Shown piece by piece: positions 22,676 to 33,060 of a DNA stretch of 64,000 nucleotides (the first letter of the stretch is position 1; each line of letters starts with the position of its first letter). This DNA comes from Heterohyrax brucei (taxonomy: Eukaryota > Chordata > Mammalia > Hyracoidea > Procaviidae). The stretch is taken from positions 142,386,829 through 142,450,828 of the forward strand of contig CM053143.1 in NCBI GenBank assembly GCA_028571685.1. The letters run 5' to 3'. The notes beneath the pieces were generated by a model that worked only from the letters and a program-made list of their open reading frames with translations, did not search any database and was not told where the DNA came from. The position numbers and the translations under genes are program-made.

Positions 22676-23250
22676 TTGTGGGTTGAATTGTGTCCCCCTA
22701 ATATGTGTGTGGCTTTAAGATGTGTGCTGCAAATCCTATCCTCTATGCCTGTGGTTAGAAACTCTGGTGGCATACATAGTAGTTAAGCTCTATAGCTACT
22801 AACCAAAAGGTCAGCAGTTCCAGTTTACCATGTGCTCCTTGGAAGCTGTGTGGGGCAGTTCTACTCTGTTCTACTGGGTTGTTGTGAGTTGGAATTGAGT
22901 CTGCCTGTGGTTAAAATCTCACTTGGGATCGAGTTGTCTTTGTTATATTAATAAGACAGAATTACTGTAGAGTGTCTCTTGAGTCAATCTCTTAGAGATA
23001 AAAAAGATTAAATGCAAGTGAGCGGGAAGCAATGGGGTAAGACAGATGCAAATATATATTGAGATCTTCAAGAAATCAGGAAGCAGGAGCTGAAGAGACA
23101 AGGACTTTCCTTCAGAGTTGACAGAGAGTACCCTAGATGTGGTACTCTGAATTTGGAATTGTAGCCTCCTAAACTGTGACAAAATAAATTTGTTAAAGCC
23201 ATCCATTTATAGTACTTCTATTATAGCAGCACTAGATAATTAAGACAGAT
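22676..23250 (+). mobile_element. MaLR-like LTR split by a SINE
   Basis: Begins GGTTGAATTGTGTCCCCC and ends CACTAGATAATTAAGACA. Split at 22,757 by a SINE with an 11-bp target duplication. The closest here to an intact copy of the family. Confidence 0.85.
22758..22902 (+). mobile_element. AfroSINE-type SINE inserted in the LTR
   Basis: Flanked by perfect 11-bp direct repeats GCCTGTGGTTA at 22,747-22,757 and 22,903-22,913, so it is younger than the LTR. Confidence 0.95.
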
Positions 23251-25053
23251 ACTCTAAAGTTTGCTTATGTGTAGAAAAAAAAGACAAAGTCAAGTAGTTT
23301 TTTTCATTTCCCATAGGTATTATGGATGGAGAAAGCTGCAGGATAGTGTCAACCTTAAACCATCCTTTAAAACAGATAAAATGAAGCATCAAATCAAGGA
23401 GTAAGAAATACAGAGTATTCTAGACAAATTCTAGACTCTGATGGAAGTCTTTGCAAGTGCTTTGTAATATTAATTTTTTTTCATTCAAAGAACTTTCATT
23501 CTAAAGTTATAACTTTCCCAGTTTGAAGATTTGAAAATATTTTTATTTTATGAAATAATGGAGAAAATAGATGGAAGGTTTATTTATATTTGTTTTTTAG
23601 ACCTTTACTTTGCAAAATAAGAAAACTGATGTAACAGCTTTGGTCAGCTCCTAAAATTTCCTCAGAAATTTTCTCAGTCCATGATATGAACATGTTTGGG
23701 AACCACTGATACAGACTGATTGATAAGACAAATTTGCAGTAAACTATTAATTAGAAAGGTATCTAACTACATTTTCACATTGTAGGCTAACCTTTCTGTT
23801 TTACTCTTGCCCATTCAACTCAAGTTTTCACATATTTATTGAAAGCCTTCAGTTATGCCAGGAATTAAAATAAGTGACACTGATGCCAAGATGAATAAAC
23901 ATGGCTTGTGGTTTTAAAGAATAAGCAAGACTAGTGCCAGAGACAGGGAAACATGTTCCAGTTCTGTCTTTAATATAGTATCTGTAGTAAGAATACTATG
24001 TATGTGGGAGAGATGCAGCGTAGAGAAATAATTAAAGTTGGGAAAGGCAGTGCAATCAGAGAAGATGTCACACCTGGATGGGTAGGGATGCTCTCCAGGT
24101 AAACAAAGAAGGGAAGGCTTTTAGGGGCAAAGGGAACGTGTCCAGAGGAATAGAGGCTTAAAAGAGCTTGATAGTTGATACTGATTGAGAAGACATTTCA
24201 AGTATCAAATAAGGGAGTGGCCAGAGAAGAATTTGAGAGGTAGGTTGGAATTAGATTATAAAGGGAAGTGTATGTTTTGCTAAAGTACTTGCACTGTACT
24301 TAGTATGAGCCTAGAGAAATCTCTGAAGAGTTTTCAACAGCTGAGAATTGGAAATATTTCAAAAAATATATTAGTATCCTCTTTCTCCCTTAGCAAGTAG
24401 CATGAAGCATCATTTAACCTTCTGCTGATGATTAAAGATCTTTCAGTGATGTTCTTAATGAAACACCAGTTCTCATTTTATATTGAGAACACATTTATGT
24501 ATAAAAACCTATTTAAATGTAGAAGGTGGAGGCCTTGGACATCCTCTGTAGAGGAGGAAATATTTCTTGAAGTTTCTTTAAAAAATTAAATTACTATAAA
24601 CTTATTTTCTTAATTTGTTAAGGAGGGGCAAGGGGAAGAGATTCTAGTTGTTAACTCCTAAAAGTTAGATTTCATTTAATCTCACTGTAGAAATATACTG
24701 GTTAATAGATGACATCCACCCATGAGCTGTGAAGTAAATAAAGGATAAAATTGTACCAGTTATGGGTGGAATTTGGAGATTTATTATACTCTCTGGAGAA
24801 CAGAGACTTATTCATTATATTCTTCCTATTCTTACATCAGCACATAATAGCTACTACCTAAACATGTGGTGAGCTGAAAAGAATTTGCAATGGAAAGGTA
24901 ACAATTTTTCTGAGGAAAAATAATTATGGGCTAAACTCTGGTATTTCTTTAAGGGAGTGAATTTTTATATAAATAGTGAAATATGTAACCACAATGTATT
25001 TCACCTTTTAAAAAACTGTAACAATGATCTATATGAAAGACTTGAAGAAGTTA
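23251..25053. other. Unannotated AT-rich sequence
   Basis: No gene recognised. TTTGGGAACCACTG near 23,697 resembles the terminus of a hAT element, but the rest of such an element was not identified. Confidence 0.4.
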
Positions 25054-25096
25054 TAGGGTCGATGGCAATTGGTTTGGGTTTTTTTTGGTTTAGTTA
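25054..25096 (+). mobile_element. Internally deleted AfroSINE tail
   Basis: TAGGGTCGATGGCAATTGG followed by GGTTTGGG and a T-run. The segment between the two GTCG-like motifs of the SINE tail is missing. Confidence 0.6.
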
Positions 25097-25187
25097 CACT
25101 GGCCCATAGGGAGTATATTTCTTTTTACAGAATGGGATCTGGTTTAGAGATGGATAATGAATGTTTAAGATAACATCCTTCCTATTG

Positions 25188-25215
25188 CCAAGCCAGCCAA
25201 GTGCCATTGAGTCAG
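25188..25215 (-). mobile_element. 28-bp SINE-tail micro-insertion
   Basis: CCAAGCCAGCCAAGTGCC followed by ATTGAGTCAG. Flanked by 13-bp direct repeats, ATCCTTCCTATTG (25,175-25,187) and ATCCTTCTTATTG (25,216-25,228), differing at one base. A clear retrotransposition-type target duplication around a 28-bp insert. Confidence 0.85.
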
Positions 25216-25228
25216 ATCCTTCTTATTG

Positions 25229-25988
25229 GTAAAATACAAATTCTAAAATTCACTAGGTTTGGAATTGGAATACTATTTAGAAATATAGAACCTTCTTTAG
25301 AATGACTACACGTCTTTAGAATGACCTACTGTTATCTACAGTTTGCAAATTTTCTAAGTTCTTCCTCACTGTGGAGTACCAATATGGGTATTAGTACAAG
25401 GAAGCTGGACTGTGGGCTAAAAAGTAATTAATCATCCTATGTGGGCAAGTGTCAAATATTTAGAGAAAAATAATACAAAGTACACTTGTAAGATGATAAT
25501 TTCAGTGTGGTTGAAGTATAAGGAACAAAATCTAGAGTTTTCTAAAGTTATGTGCCTAATATGCCAGCATTGCAAAAGAGGGCAATAAGATGCTGGGCAT
25601 CATAAAGCAGGTGTTTTAGAAATAACTTGGAAACCTGATCTAGACATTGCACAAGCATTGCAGGTATGTAAACATCTGAAATACTGGACGTCTTTATCTC
25701 CAGAAGATCTTAGTGGAGATTAGAATATAGAATACTCTTGTTTTGATTATATGCCAATATAAATATTAGAACTCTAATTCAAATATTTGAAACAATCTTT
25801 ATGCTTGATAGAACTAAATTAGCAGAAAATCAAAAGTATATTACTATATACTGACTGTACTAAAAAAATGCAGAATAGGCTGAAATGAAGGGTTTAGTTG
25901 TTGGTACTTAATGGTGGGTTTATCTATATTTGTGAAGGGCGTGTAAGTAGGAACTTGATTTCTTCATTTCTTGCCAACCCCCAATTGG
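25229..25988. other. Unannotated AT-rich sequence
   Basis: No gene or repeat recognised. Confidence 0.4.
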
Positions 25989-26860
25989 CTAATATAGGGC
26001 CTTATCACCTACAACATCGCTTTTATTCATGTCTGCCTTTTGATACTTACGGGCTTCCCTAGGACATTTTTCATGTGAGTTCACTGAAAAGTCAGAGGAC
26101 TTCGATGTATCTTTCTTCCTTTCCTGCACTTGGTCCCCTGTTGGGATACTGCTGGGTACTGCCACTTTCTGGGTACCACTGGGATCTTCTGATAGTGGTA
26201 TCACTACAAATGTGCCGAAGTTCCTGAATTTCAAAACCGAAACTAAACCAGTCGTACTATCAGTCAGTCCATTGTGTCTGCAGGGATTCTATAGGACAGA
26301 GCACAACTGCCATGCAGAGTTTCCAAGGCTGTAAGTCTTTAGGAAGCTGACTGCCACATTTTTTTCTCTTACAGACCATCTAGCGGATTCAAACTTCAGA
26401 CTTTTCGGTCAGCCATAGAGCACTGAACCCACTGCACTACCTGACCTCATCTGAGGTCCGAAGTTTCTCAAAATCCAGTGGCAAAGGAGGGAAGATCACT
26501 GAACTGTTTCTCTCTAATATTCTTAGGTGGGTACCAACGTGGTAGCTGTGTAACATCTTGGACGCTTTAGTTGCAACAGCTCTTTCGGTTCTTAGAACTG
26601 GCGTGGGAACTGGAGAAATCATAAGGGTCCAGACCCCAACAGGCTGCCGTTTACATGCTACAGTCAGGTTTCTGGTGCCAATGTCCCTCTCCCCTTAGGT
26701 TTTTTCGATGGAGGTGGTACAGTCTACTAGGGAGTAATCTTCTGGCGCTTGGACTTAACCTAGGGGACCACTGCTGCAGTTTCAGCAAGACGTTCTCAAC
26801 TTTTGAAGTCGGCATTAGGGGCATCATCTGTTGAAACGTTTTACGCCAGTTTTGTCAGAC
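25989..26860 (-). pseudogene. Decayed protein-coding remnant, unidentified gene
   Basis: Read on the minus strand from about 26,860, protein-like sequence runs through KRQKITP, VPPPSKKPKGRGTLAPET, ACKRQPVGVWTLMISPVP, RTERAVATKASKML and FPPLPLDFEKL. After a SINE insertion it continues as NFGTFVVIPLSEDPSGTQK, DQVQERKKDTSKSSDFSV and KCPREARKYQKAD. It is rich in basic, Ser and Pro residues, like a disordered nuclear protein. At least three in-frame stops and two frameshifts interrupt it before the SINE. No introns and no clear poly(A) tail are visible. It could be a processed pseudogene or a dead gene next to the CpG island. I do not recognise the parent. Confidence 0.5.
26236..26447 (-). mobile_element. 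AfroSINE-type SINE interrupting the decayed coding remnant
   Basis: Long variant with GGCTGTAAGTCTTTAGGAAG and TTTTCGGTCAGCCATAGAG. The flanks CCGAAGTTCCTGAATTTC and CCGAAGTTTCTCAAAATCC look like a diverged target duplication. Removing the SINE joins FEKLR to NFGTF, so it inserted into what was once one frame. Confidence 0.8.
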
Positions 26861-27079
26861 GACGTTAACTACATGGGATTTCTAACGGAACGCATGTCAG
26901 TAATTTTTAAAATGAACCACAGCAAGAAGAACAAGGAAACCTCCAGGTATGCAGATACCTTAAAGCTCTTCAAGGTGGTGAAAAACCAGAAGAATAAAAA
27001 CTGTAAGTGGCCAGTGACTGCAAACTTGTTAAATAAAAGGTGTCAGGGGGAATCAGCACTAGAATTTCAGGTTTTCTAA

Positions 27080-27380
27080 CTCCATCTAACCACTCCATTC
27101 ACAAGACCAGACCACGGGGTGAAGATCCACAGGATCCCAGCTCCGGATAGACTGCTCATTGGAGAACATTTGAATATTTCTCTTCTCCCTTTGTGGGTTT
27201 CTCCAACATAGGCTGTGAATTTGCCCACGACCCCTATTAACACTTAAAGGCGCTTAGAAGCAGAGTAGGGAGGACTTGGCGTCTGTGTTTCTCAGACCCT
27301 TAGGAAAGAGCGGTAATGGGGAAGGGGCGTGCAGACAAGCTCCTTCCTTGCCCAATCAGGTGCACAGGAAGATGTACTTT
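27080..27380. other. Transition into CpG island
   Basis: Single-copy DNA of rising GC content. A CCAAT box at 27,352-27,356 sits in CCCAATCAGG. Confidence 0.5.
27352..27356 (+). promoter_or_regulatory. CCAAT box (distal)
   Basis: CCAAT in the NF-Y-type context CCCAATCAGG. A second CCAAT is at 27,383-27,387. Both lie 200-350 bp before the GC-rich core of the island. Confidence 0.5.
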
Positions 27381-27590
27381 TACCAATAACAATAAAGTTT
27401 GCTTTCCGGAGGCGGGAGGGCGAGCCTTGACTGCCAGTTCTCTAAAGCAACGACACAAGAGAGGACAGAGAGTGATGTAAGGTACAACCAACCAGGGAAA
27501 AGGGGCAGGGAAAGGGTGGGACTAATCTTGAGCGGCGGCCAGACAGACCATTCCAGGACAAGGATGGTTGTTCCTGTTGTAATGTTTCTC

Positions 27591-27630
27591 GCCAATCAGA
27601 ACTGCGAAGGGGTGGGCGGGGCGGGGAAGG
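27591..27630 (+). promoter_or_regulatory. Proximal CCAAT box and tandem GC boxes
   Basis: GCCAATCAGA at 27,591-27,600 (NF-Y type), followed 10 bp later by GGGGTGGGCGGGGCGGGG (Sp1/KLF type) at about 27,609. This spacing is common in TATA-less promoters and would place transcription starts around 27,660-27,720 on the plus strand. Confidence 0.7.
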
Positions 27631-27659
27631 GGTGGGGAGAGCTCGCAGCAGCGCCGGGC

Positions 27660-28113
27660 GCCCGTCGGGCTCTAGGAGAGGAGAGAGAGAAATCCGGTTA
27701 AATTCAGAGTCGGAGGGAGGTTTAACTGCTGATCGGTTCCGATCGGATTATTCCTTAAAGGGGACGCGCCATTGTCAAGAGAGCGGAGCTAGGGGCCCGA
27801 GGGCGGGGAGCGGCGGCGCCTGAGGAGCGAGGCAGCCGCGCTAGGACTGGGGACGGGTAGGTGCTGCTTGGGCAGAGGCGCTTCATTTCACTTTCTCTTC
27901 CAGCCCGGGTGGCAGGCATTGGGATGCCCGCCAGCCTCAGGCCCCAGCCCCGGCGGGAGACGAGGTCGGCGGCTGTCCTTCCTGGTGGATGCCGAGTGGG
28001 AGGTGGGCCAGGATGGCGGCGGGTGCGCCGCTTGGGCCGAGACTCCTAACGGACACCAGACCGCGGCACAGCTACCGCCTCAACCGAAGCCCCGCGGGAG
28101 CTGCCATGGGTCT
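27660..28113 (+). other. Candidate 5' exon of an unidentified gene
   Basis: Begins downstream of the GC boxes and ends at the possible splice donor GTGAGG (28,114). An alternative donor GTAGGTGCT lies at about 27,857, and a possible acceptor TTTCTCTTCCAG ends near 27,903, so two short exons are also possible. No cDNA evidence. Gene identity unknown. Confidence 0.4.
28013..28113 (+). CDS. Candidate first coding exon (33 codons, phase 2) or uORF
   Basis: ATG at 28,013 has A at -3 and G at +4, a strong Kozak context. The frame reads MAAGAPLGPRLLTDTRPR, then HSYRLNRSPAGAAMG, and meets GT-GTGAGG-like donor sequence at 28,114. If unspliced it stops at TGA 28,115-28,117, giving a 34-residue upstream ORF. 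A second ATG in GCCATGG context at 28,106 is in the same frame. I do not recognise the protein. Lack of an identifiable second exon keeps this tentative. Confidence 0.3.
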
Positions 28114-28331
28114 GTGAGGAGCGCTGCGCGCCGAGCTCCCTCGAGCGCCCGCTCCCGTTGCGCGCCCGGGTCTCCTCGCGCGCGCCGCCGCCTCATAGAC
28201 TCGCGGGAGCCGCCCCGCAGGGAAGAAGGCGGCGGTCCAGGGGCTGAGGGAGGTTGGCGGTTGCCGCTGGGCCGCCGGGGCAGTGTAGAGGGGGGCGGAA
28301 GAGCAAACTTAGAGCGGGGGCTGGCGGCCCC

Positions 28332-28352
28332 AGGAGGGAGGGAGGGAGCGGC
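28332..28352 (+). promoter_or_regulatory. G-quadruplex-forming G-run
   Basis: Four G-tracts (GGGAGGGAGGGAGCGGCGGG) in the downstream half of the CpG island. A similar G-run overlaps the GC boxes at 27,609-27,637. Structural prediction only. Confidence 0.5.
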
Positions 28353-28620
28353 GGGGACCCGAGGAGCGCCCGGCTTTGTCCCCCCTTTCCTTGCTGTTGT
28401 CTCTCCGCCCACTGCGCGCTGCCGTGGGGCGGGGGTGCAGACGGGGGCGCTGTGCCCGCGGCGGTTGGGGCTGCCCGCGCACCCCCAGTCTCGGAGCTGG
28501 GGGACACTGGACCGACGCCACAGCTGTGGCTCGCGGGCCGGACTATCCCTAGAGAGGGTCTCCGCTGCCCTCCTTCTCGGCACCGTCGTAGACTTGCTTG
28601 GGCGCTGAGCTCTCCCTTGC

Positions 28621-28863
28621 AACTTTTCTTTGCCGTTTGATGGAAGTTGTTGCTTCCGGGCGGCAGGTTCTTTGGGCAGGACCTCGTTTCCCGTGTCCAG
28701 GAAAGGCTGGTTTACAGGGCGAAATGGTTCCTGGTTGCTGTTTGTCTTTACTATCATTCTGGGTTCGTCCCTCGCGCTCAAATGTCGCATCTCATGTGGA
28801 TTTGCAATTATATGGAAGTATTAACCTCTTTGAGGCCAAGATAATTTTAAAAGGGGGGGGCAC
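28621..28863. other. Edge of CpG island, probable intron start
   Basis: GC content falls off. Small overlapping frames here have no domains. Ends in a G-run at about 28,852 next to a SINE. Confidence 0.4.
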
Positions 28864-29068
28864 GAAAGCTACCACCCATTGCTGTGGAGTCGATTCCCTC
28901 TCATAACGACCCTCTAGGACCTAGTACAACTGCCCCATGGGATTTCCTAGGCTGTGAGTCTTTACGGACGCTAAATGCCGTATCTTTCTCCCAGGAAGCA
29001 GCTATAGGTTCTAGCCATGGACTTTAAGGTCAGCGAGCCGACTGCCTAACCACTGCCACCAGGGCTTT
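28864..29068 (-). mobile_element. AfroSINE-type SINE, long variant
   Basis: CATTGCTGTGGAGTCGATTC, ACTGCCCCATGGGATTTCC, GTGAGTCTTTACGGACG, ending CACTGCCACCAGGGC. First repeat after the island. Confidence 0.95.
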
Positions 29069-29400
29069 TTCAGGAAAGCTAGGTAGAGCCGAATTTACCT
29101 TTAACCTTTAAAAGCATTGTTTGAATCCACTGGCAGAGGCTTTTTGGAAGATTTGGGGGCTGATAAAATAAACAGGTTGCCAGGGTCTATAGGAATGGGG
29201 GGAGTAGGGAGAGGAGAAAGGTTGCCATGGTCAGTACCTTTGGGGTGTGTATGGGAGGAGACTTTTGATGGAAATAAAATTGGTTTTTTAAAATGCCATT
29301 CTGTCTAGCAGTTATCTTCTGTAAAGTTTGGTTTCTACTACTGAACTAATAGGCATTATAATCACTAATAACAACTTTACTTTTTGATGAAATGCGTATA
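29069..29400. other. Unannotated sequence, possibly intronic
   Basis: No gene or repeat recognised. Confidence 0.4.
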
Positions 29401-29401
29401 G

Positions 29402-29603
29402 ATACCAAAACCCCACTGTAGTAGGCTGATTCTGACACTGTGACCCCATAGGTCAGAATAGAAGTGCCCTGTAGGGGTTCCAACACAGTAAATCTTTATA
29501 AAGCAGATTGTCACATGTTTCTCCCTGGGGTGTTGGTGGATTCAAACTAGTCAACCTTTCCATCAGCAGCGGAGCACTTAATCGTTAAGCCACCAGGACT
29601 CCT
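29402..29603 (-). mobile_element. AfroSINE-type SINE, long variant
   Basis: GACCCCATAGGTCAGAATAG, AGTAAATCTTTATAAAGCAG and GTTAAGCCACCAGGACTCCT. Confidence 0.9.
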
Positions 29604-30385
29604 AAAACAAGCATAAAGAGACTTTTTATTATCTTGGGTACTCTGCTATGGCTATACCTGTCGATACTTGCCAAAAGAATTGTATTTAGAAGTAGCACAC
29701 TGCTTGTTAGAGATCTTTTTTAGAAAAGGAATGTTATCTTAAGCTTTCATTTTTTGGACGGTTTTGTGCGTTGTGTTTGCGCCGCACTGTTTTGTACAGT
29801 ACTAACACGTGCAAGTTGCAGCTCTAAACAAAGTAGCAGTGGGTGTTATTTTGTAGTCTTTTTTTGTTTTTGTTTTTGTTTTTTGCTACTCATTATCAAA
29901 AATAGCGTTCCATCCTGTTTTCTCTTCCACTCTGAGTTATTTTGTAAAACTACTTCTCTTGAGGAGTGAGTTTTGTTGGAACACTTGGCCCACTTTTTTT
30001 TTTTTTTTAAGCAGTACTAAACTTCTCGGAAGTATTCATTGATTAAGTTACAGTTTATAAACTTTCTGAGTAACAACAAAGATCGACTATACTTCAGGAT
30101 GTTGAAAACCAACTTCAGCTACTGATGTTTAAAATATATTTTATTCTCCCCTACAAAATTCAAGAAGTGTGGATATACAGAAACATCATTTTTTTTAGCA
30201 ATTTTCATAATATTGTACATTGCTATACCTAATTTTCCTTTTTTTTTAAAATCTCTGTGGTAAGAATATCAGACCAGCTCCCAGTGTAATCTTGTCTATC
30301 TGATAATAGAAGGCAGAAAGTTTGTGATTAAAAATAAGTTAAAAATAAGTGTGATTTTTTTTAAAGTTATTTACTTATTTACCAG
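29604..30385. other. Unannotated AT-rich sequence, possibly intronic
   Basis: Poly(T) tracts near 29,860-29,882 and 29,993-30,008. No gene recognised. Confidence 0.45.
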
Positions 30386-30592
30386 TCTGTTTAAAAAATA
30401 CTGTTGCAGAGTTGATTCTGACACATAGGGACCCTATGGGACAGAATAGAACTGCCCCATAGGGTTTGTAAAGCTGTAGTCTTTAGGAAAGCAGACTGTC
30501 ACACTTTTCTCCTGTGGAGCAGCTGGTGGGATAGAACTGCTGACTTTTTGATTAGCAGCCAAGTATTTAACGACTGTTCTTCCAGGGTTCGT
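30386..30592 (-). mobile_element. AfroSINE-type SINE, long variant
   Basis: AGAGTTGATTCTGACACATA, ACTGCCCCATAGGGTTTG, GCTGTAGTCTTTAGGAAAGC and a degraded head near TCTTCCAGGGTTC. Confidence 0.9.
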
Positions 30593-31291
30593 ATTTAAGC
30601 AACAGAATTTCTAAGCTCTTAAAAGAGCGCATATTATGGTATTAGATAAAATGTTCGGGAAGAATTGTCTTTGAAATATCTAGGCTGTGTTTCCTGGAAA
30701 ACACATTTTTCCTGTGTGCTTTTCAAATTGTTTTAAACACGTTGTTTTAGAGATACATACTGCCAAGACATTTCTTGAATACTGTTCTTGAGTTCCTTGG
30801 GATCTAAGGCTGCCCTCCATTTCTGTTTAGAGTAATTTACCATTTTCCCAGGTTCTAGATATTATATTTGTGACACAGAAAGATAACTTTCTACAAAAGT
30901 TACTTAGGAATTTTTTTTTTTAAATAAATACCTGTCTTCTGAAGAATTTATATCAAAGAACAGTGATTGGTTTGATGTCTTGGGGAAGATAGATTAATCT
31001 AGATGCTCTTTGTCCTGTGTATAAAGTTGTGGTTTAGTTGTTTCTAGTGTCTCTTCCACAAGCATCTTTTGTAATAGTTATTGCTTACTGTCCCAGCTGA
31101 TTTAAGAAATGCCATGGGAAGATAAAGTAGAAATGGATGCTAGTCATTGGTTTGAGGGGTATACAGTTTAATGGGAAGGTGCAAAATTGCTCTTCATAGG
31201 AAAAAGACAATGCGTATCTCAGCACAGATGTAAAAGTGACATAAGATTTGTGCCCAAATGGTAAAGTCAGGTCGGGTGGGACTGTATTCAC
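30593..31291. other. Unannotated AT-rich sequence, possibly intronic
   Basis: No gene or repeat recognised. Confidence 0.4.
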
Positions 31292-31430
31292 GGCCCAGGT
31301 GGTACAGTGGTTATGTGTTCAGCTGCTAACCGAAAGGATTTCTGTGGAAACCCTATGGGGGCAGTTCTGCTCTGTGCTATAAGGTTTCTGAGTCAAAATT
31401 GACTAGAGAGCAGTGTTTTTTAAAAATTTT
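31292..31430 (+). mobile_element. AfroSINE-type SINE, internally deleted
   Basis: CCAGGTGGTACAGTGGTTAT, AACCGAAAGGATTTCTGTGG (B-box region lost) and CTATGGGGGCAGTTCTGCTC. Confidence 0.85.
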
Positions 31431-31584
31431 TTAAAGCAGATTATTAAAGTTTTTTTGGAGGGTGGGCAGGGTGTGTGCTTTCTACTTGAACTATTTTTAT
31501 AATTTTTTTAGGGGGGTGTGGAGCATGTGCTCTGAATTTCTGAAAGTAGTCTTTCTCATGAAAGGGATCATCTGTCTATCCCAG

Positions 31585-31743
31585 CTCAAATGTCATCTTC
31601 TCTGCAAGCTCTTCCTCTGTTCTAATCAGCAGTAATTACTCTTTCCTCTTGCTCCTGTAAAAGTCTTGAGTACAAGCCTAATCTATCTTGTATTATGATA
31701 TGTGTCTTTCCTTCATTAGATTGTGGACTCTGGTAAAAGCCAT
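31585..31743 (+). mobile_element. L2 LINE 3' end
   Basis: CAGCTCAAATGTCATCTTCT, AAGCTCTTCCTCTG and CATTAGATTGTGGACTC are hallmark L2 3' segments. Confidence 0.7.
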
Positions 31744-31812
31744 TAACGAAAATTGGAGCCTTTATGTGTGAGGTTGCCATGAGTTGGAATCAGCTTGAGG
31801 GCAACTAGTAAC
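31744..31812 (+). mobile_element. SINE/RTE 3'-tail fragment
   Basis: GAGGTTGCCATGAGTTGGAA and GGGCAACTAGTAACAGCAAC match an RTE-type 3' end. 5'-truncated to about 70 bp. Confidence 0.65.
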
Positions 31813-32361
31813 AGCAACCAAATACTTTTGTAGCTTTATTAACTCACCAGCATTCTGTGAAAACAGTGAACTATAAAGGAGTTCAAATTTAGTTTTATAT
31901 GGGGGCAATATATATGTGTACTTAAAGGAAAAAAAGTTTTATCACCAAAGTTTCACATGGTCGTTCTAAAACACTGCTATGTAAGAAATGTATAATTTAC
32001 AGATTAAAAGTTCTGCACAGCATTGCCCTTATCACACTGTAACTATTGTCAGTAGTTTGGTGTTTGATTCTGTGAGTTTGCCTTCTTTTACCTTTAGAGA
32101 GTACTGCCTTCAACTACATGAAAAAATTTTAATGAATAAGTTATGTTTACTGGGAATGGAGAAAAATAATTTTTGTATAGTTTTATGTTATTAACTTCTC
32201 CAGGCTCAGTAATTTATGGTTTGTTTGACCTTTTCTTGGGATACAAGGTGCCTGTATTCTTCATGTAGCTTTCATAATCATTTCAAAAATTTATCGAGAC
32301 TGGTGTCTAAACAGTTTTATATGTCTTTACACTACATAATTTTGGAGCATGTACTCTAAGC
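31813..32361. other. Unannotated AT-rich sequence, possibly intronic
   Basis: No gene or confident repeat recognised. Confidence 0.4.
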
Positions 32362-32522
32362 ATGGAAACCCTGGTGGCATAGTGGTTAAAAGCTCAGGCT
32401 GCTAGCCCAAAGGTCAGCGGTTTGACTTCACTAGGTGCTCCTTGGAAACTCTATGGACAGTTCTACTCTGTCCTTTAGGATTGCTGTGAGTCAGAATCGA
32501 CTCTAGGGCAGTTGGTACTCGT
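32362..32522 (+). mobile_element. AfroSINE-type SINE
   Basis: GGAAACCCTGGTGGCATAGT, GTCAGCGGTTTGACTTCAC and GTGAGTCAGAATCGACTC. One of the best preserved copies. Confidence 0.95.
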
Positions 32523-32891
32523 AAGTGTTGGTTCTCCTTAGGTTTTGATTCTTTTGGTTTGTAGGAGATGATTTTGAACTGCTTTAAGACTGACAGGTAC
32601 TCCTCACACTACAAGGAGGAATATAGGAAGATATTTGTTTATTATCAAGTCACGTATGTAAGTTTTACTATAATCTTATGTTGCACATTCTAAAAAGGGA
32701 GCCACAGTACAGGTTGTTGAAGCAGGTGAGAACAAGATTCTATTGCTGTAAGTACTTTTTTTAAGCTCGTTTAGAGGGGAAAAAGAAGATTTGCCAAAAG
32801 TACCTAGATAAGGACTGTATCTACTGTGTACACATTAAGGGTGATAGGATTAAGTTTGTTCCTATCGACTTAGAAGGGTCTTTGAGTGAAA
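32523..32891. other. Unannotated sequence, possibly intronic
   Basis: No gene or repeat recognised. Confidence 0.4.
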
Positions 32892-33060
32892 ACAAAAACA
32901 AAAAAAACCGTTGCCATCAAGTCAGTCCTGTCTGATAGTGACCATGAGACAGAGTAGAACTGCCCCACGAAGTTTCCAAGGAATGGCTGGTGGATTCAAA
33001 CTGCTGGCCTTTTTGTTAACTTTAGTTAAGCACTTGACCACTGTGCAACCAAGCCTCCTG
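32892..33060 (-). mobile_element. AfroSINE-type SINE
   Basis: AAAACCGTTGCCATCAAGTC, AACTGCCCCACGAAGTTTC and the degraded head TGTGCAACCAAGCCTCC. Confidence 0.9.

Larger units (their letters stand above)
27380..28620. promoter_or_regulatory. CpG island promoter
   Basis: About 1.2 kb with dense CpG dinucleotides, in sharp contrast to the AT-rich, CpG-poor surroundings. Contains a CCAAT box, tandem GC boxes, G-runs able to form quadruplexes and a YY1-like ATGGCGGC, but no TATA box. Typical of a broad housekeeping-type promoter. Element order and the ATG downstream suggest plus-strand transcription; a divergent minus transcript is possible. Confidence 0.9.

Noticed and set aside
23640..23740. 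hAT transposon end (TTTGGGAACCACTG)
   Set aside because: Only one terminus-like motif was found, with no partner or body.
26831..27079. 82-codon plus-strand frame next to the decayed coding remnant
   Set aside because: Starts at TTG and follows a stop directly. The protein-like signal in this area is better on the minus strand, although I cannot fully exclude it.
27868..28608. 246-codon open frame in the CpG island
   Set aside because: It has no ATG (starts at TTG), is very Gly/Arg/Pro-rich, and overlaps several equally open frames on both strands. This is expected from GC-rich, stop-poor DNA.
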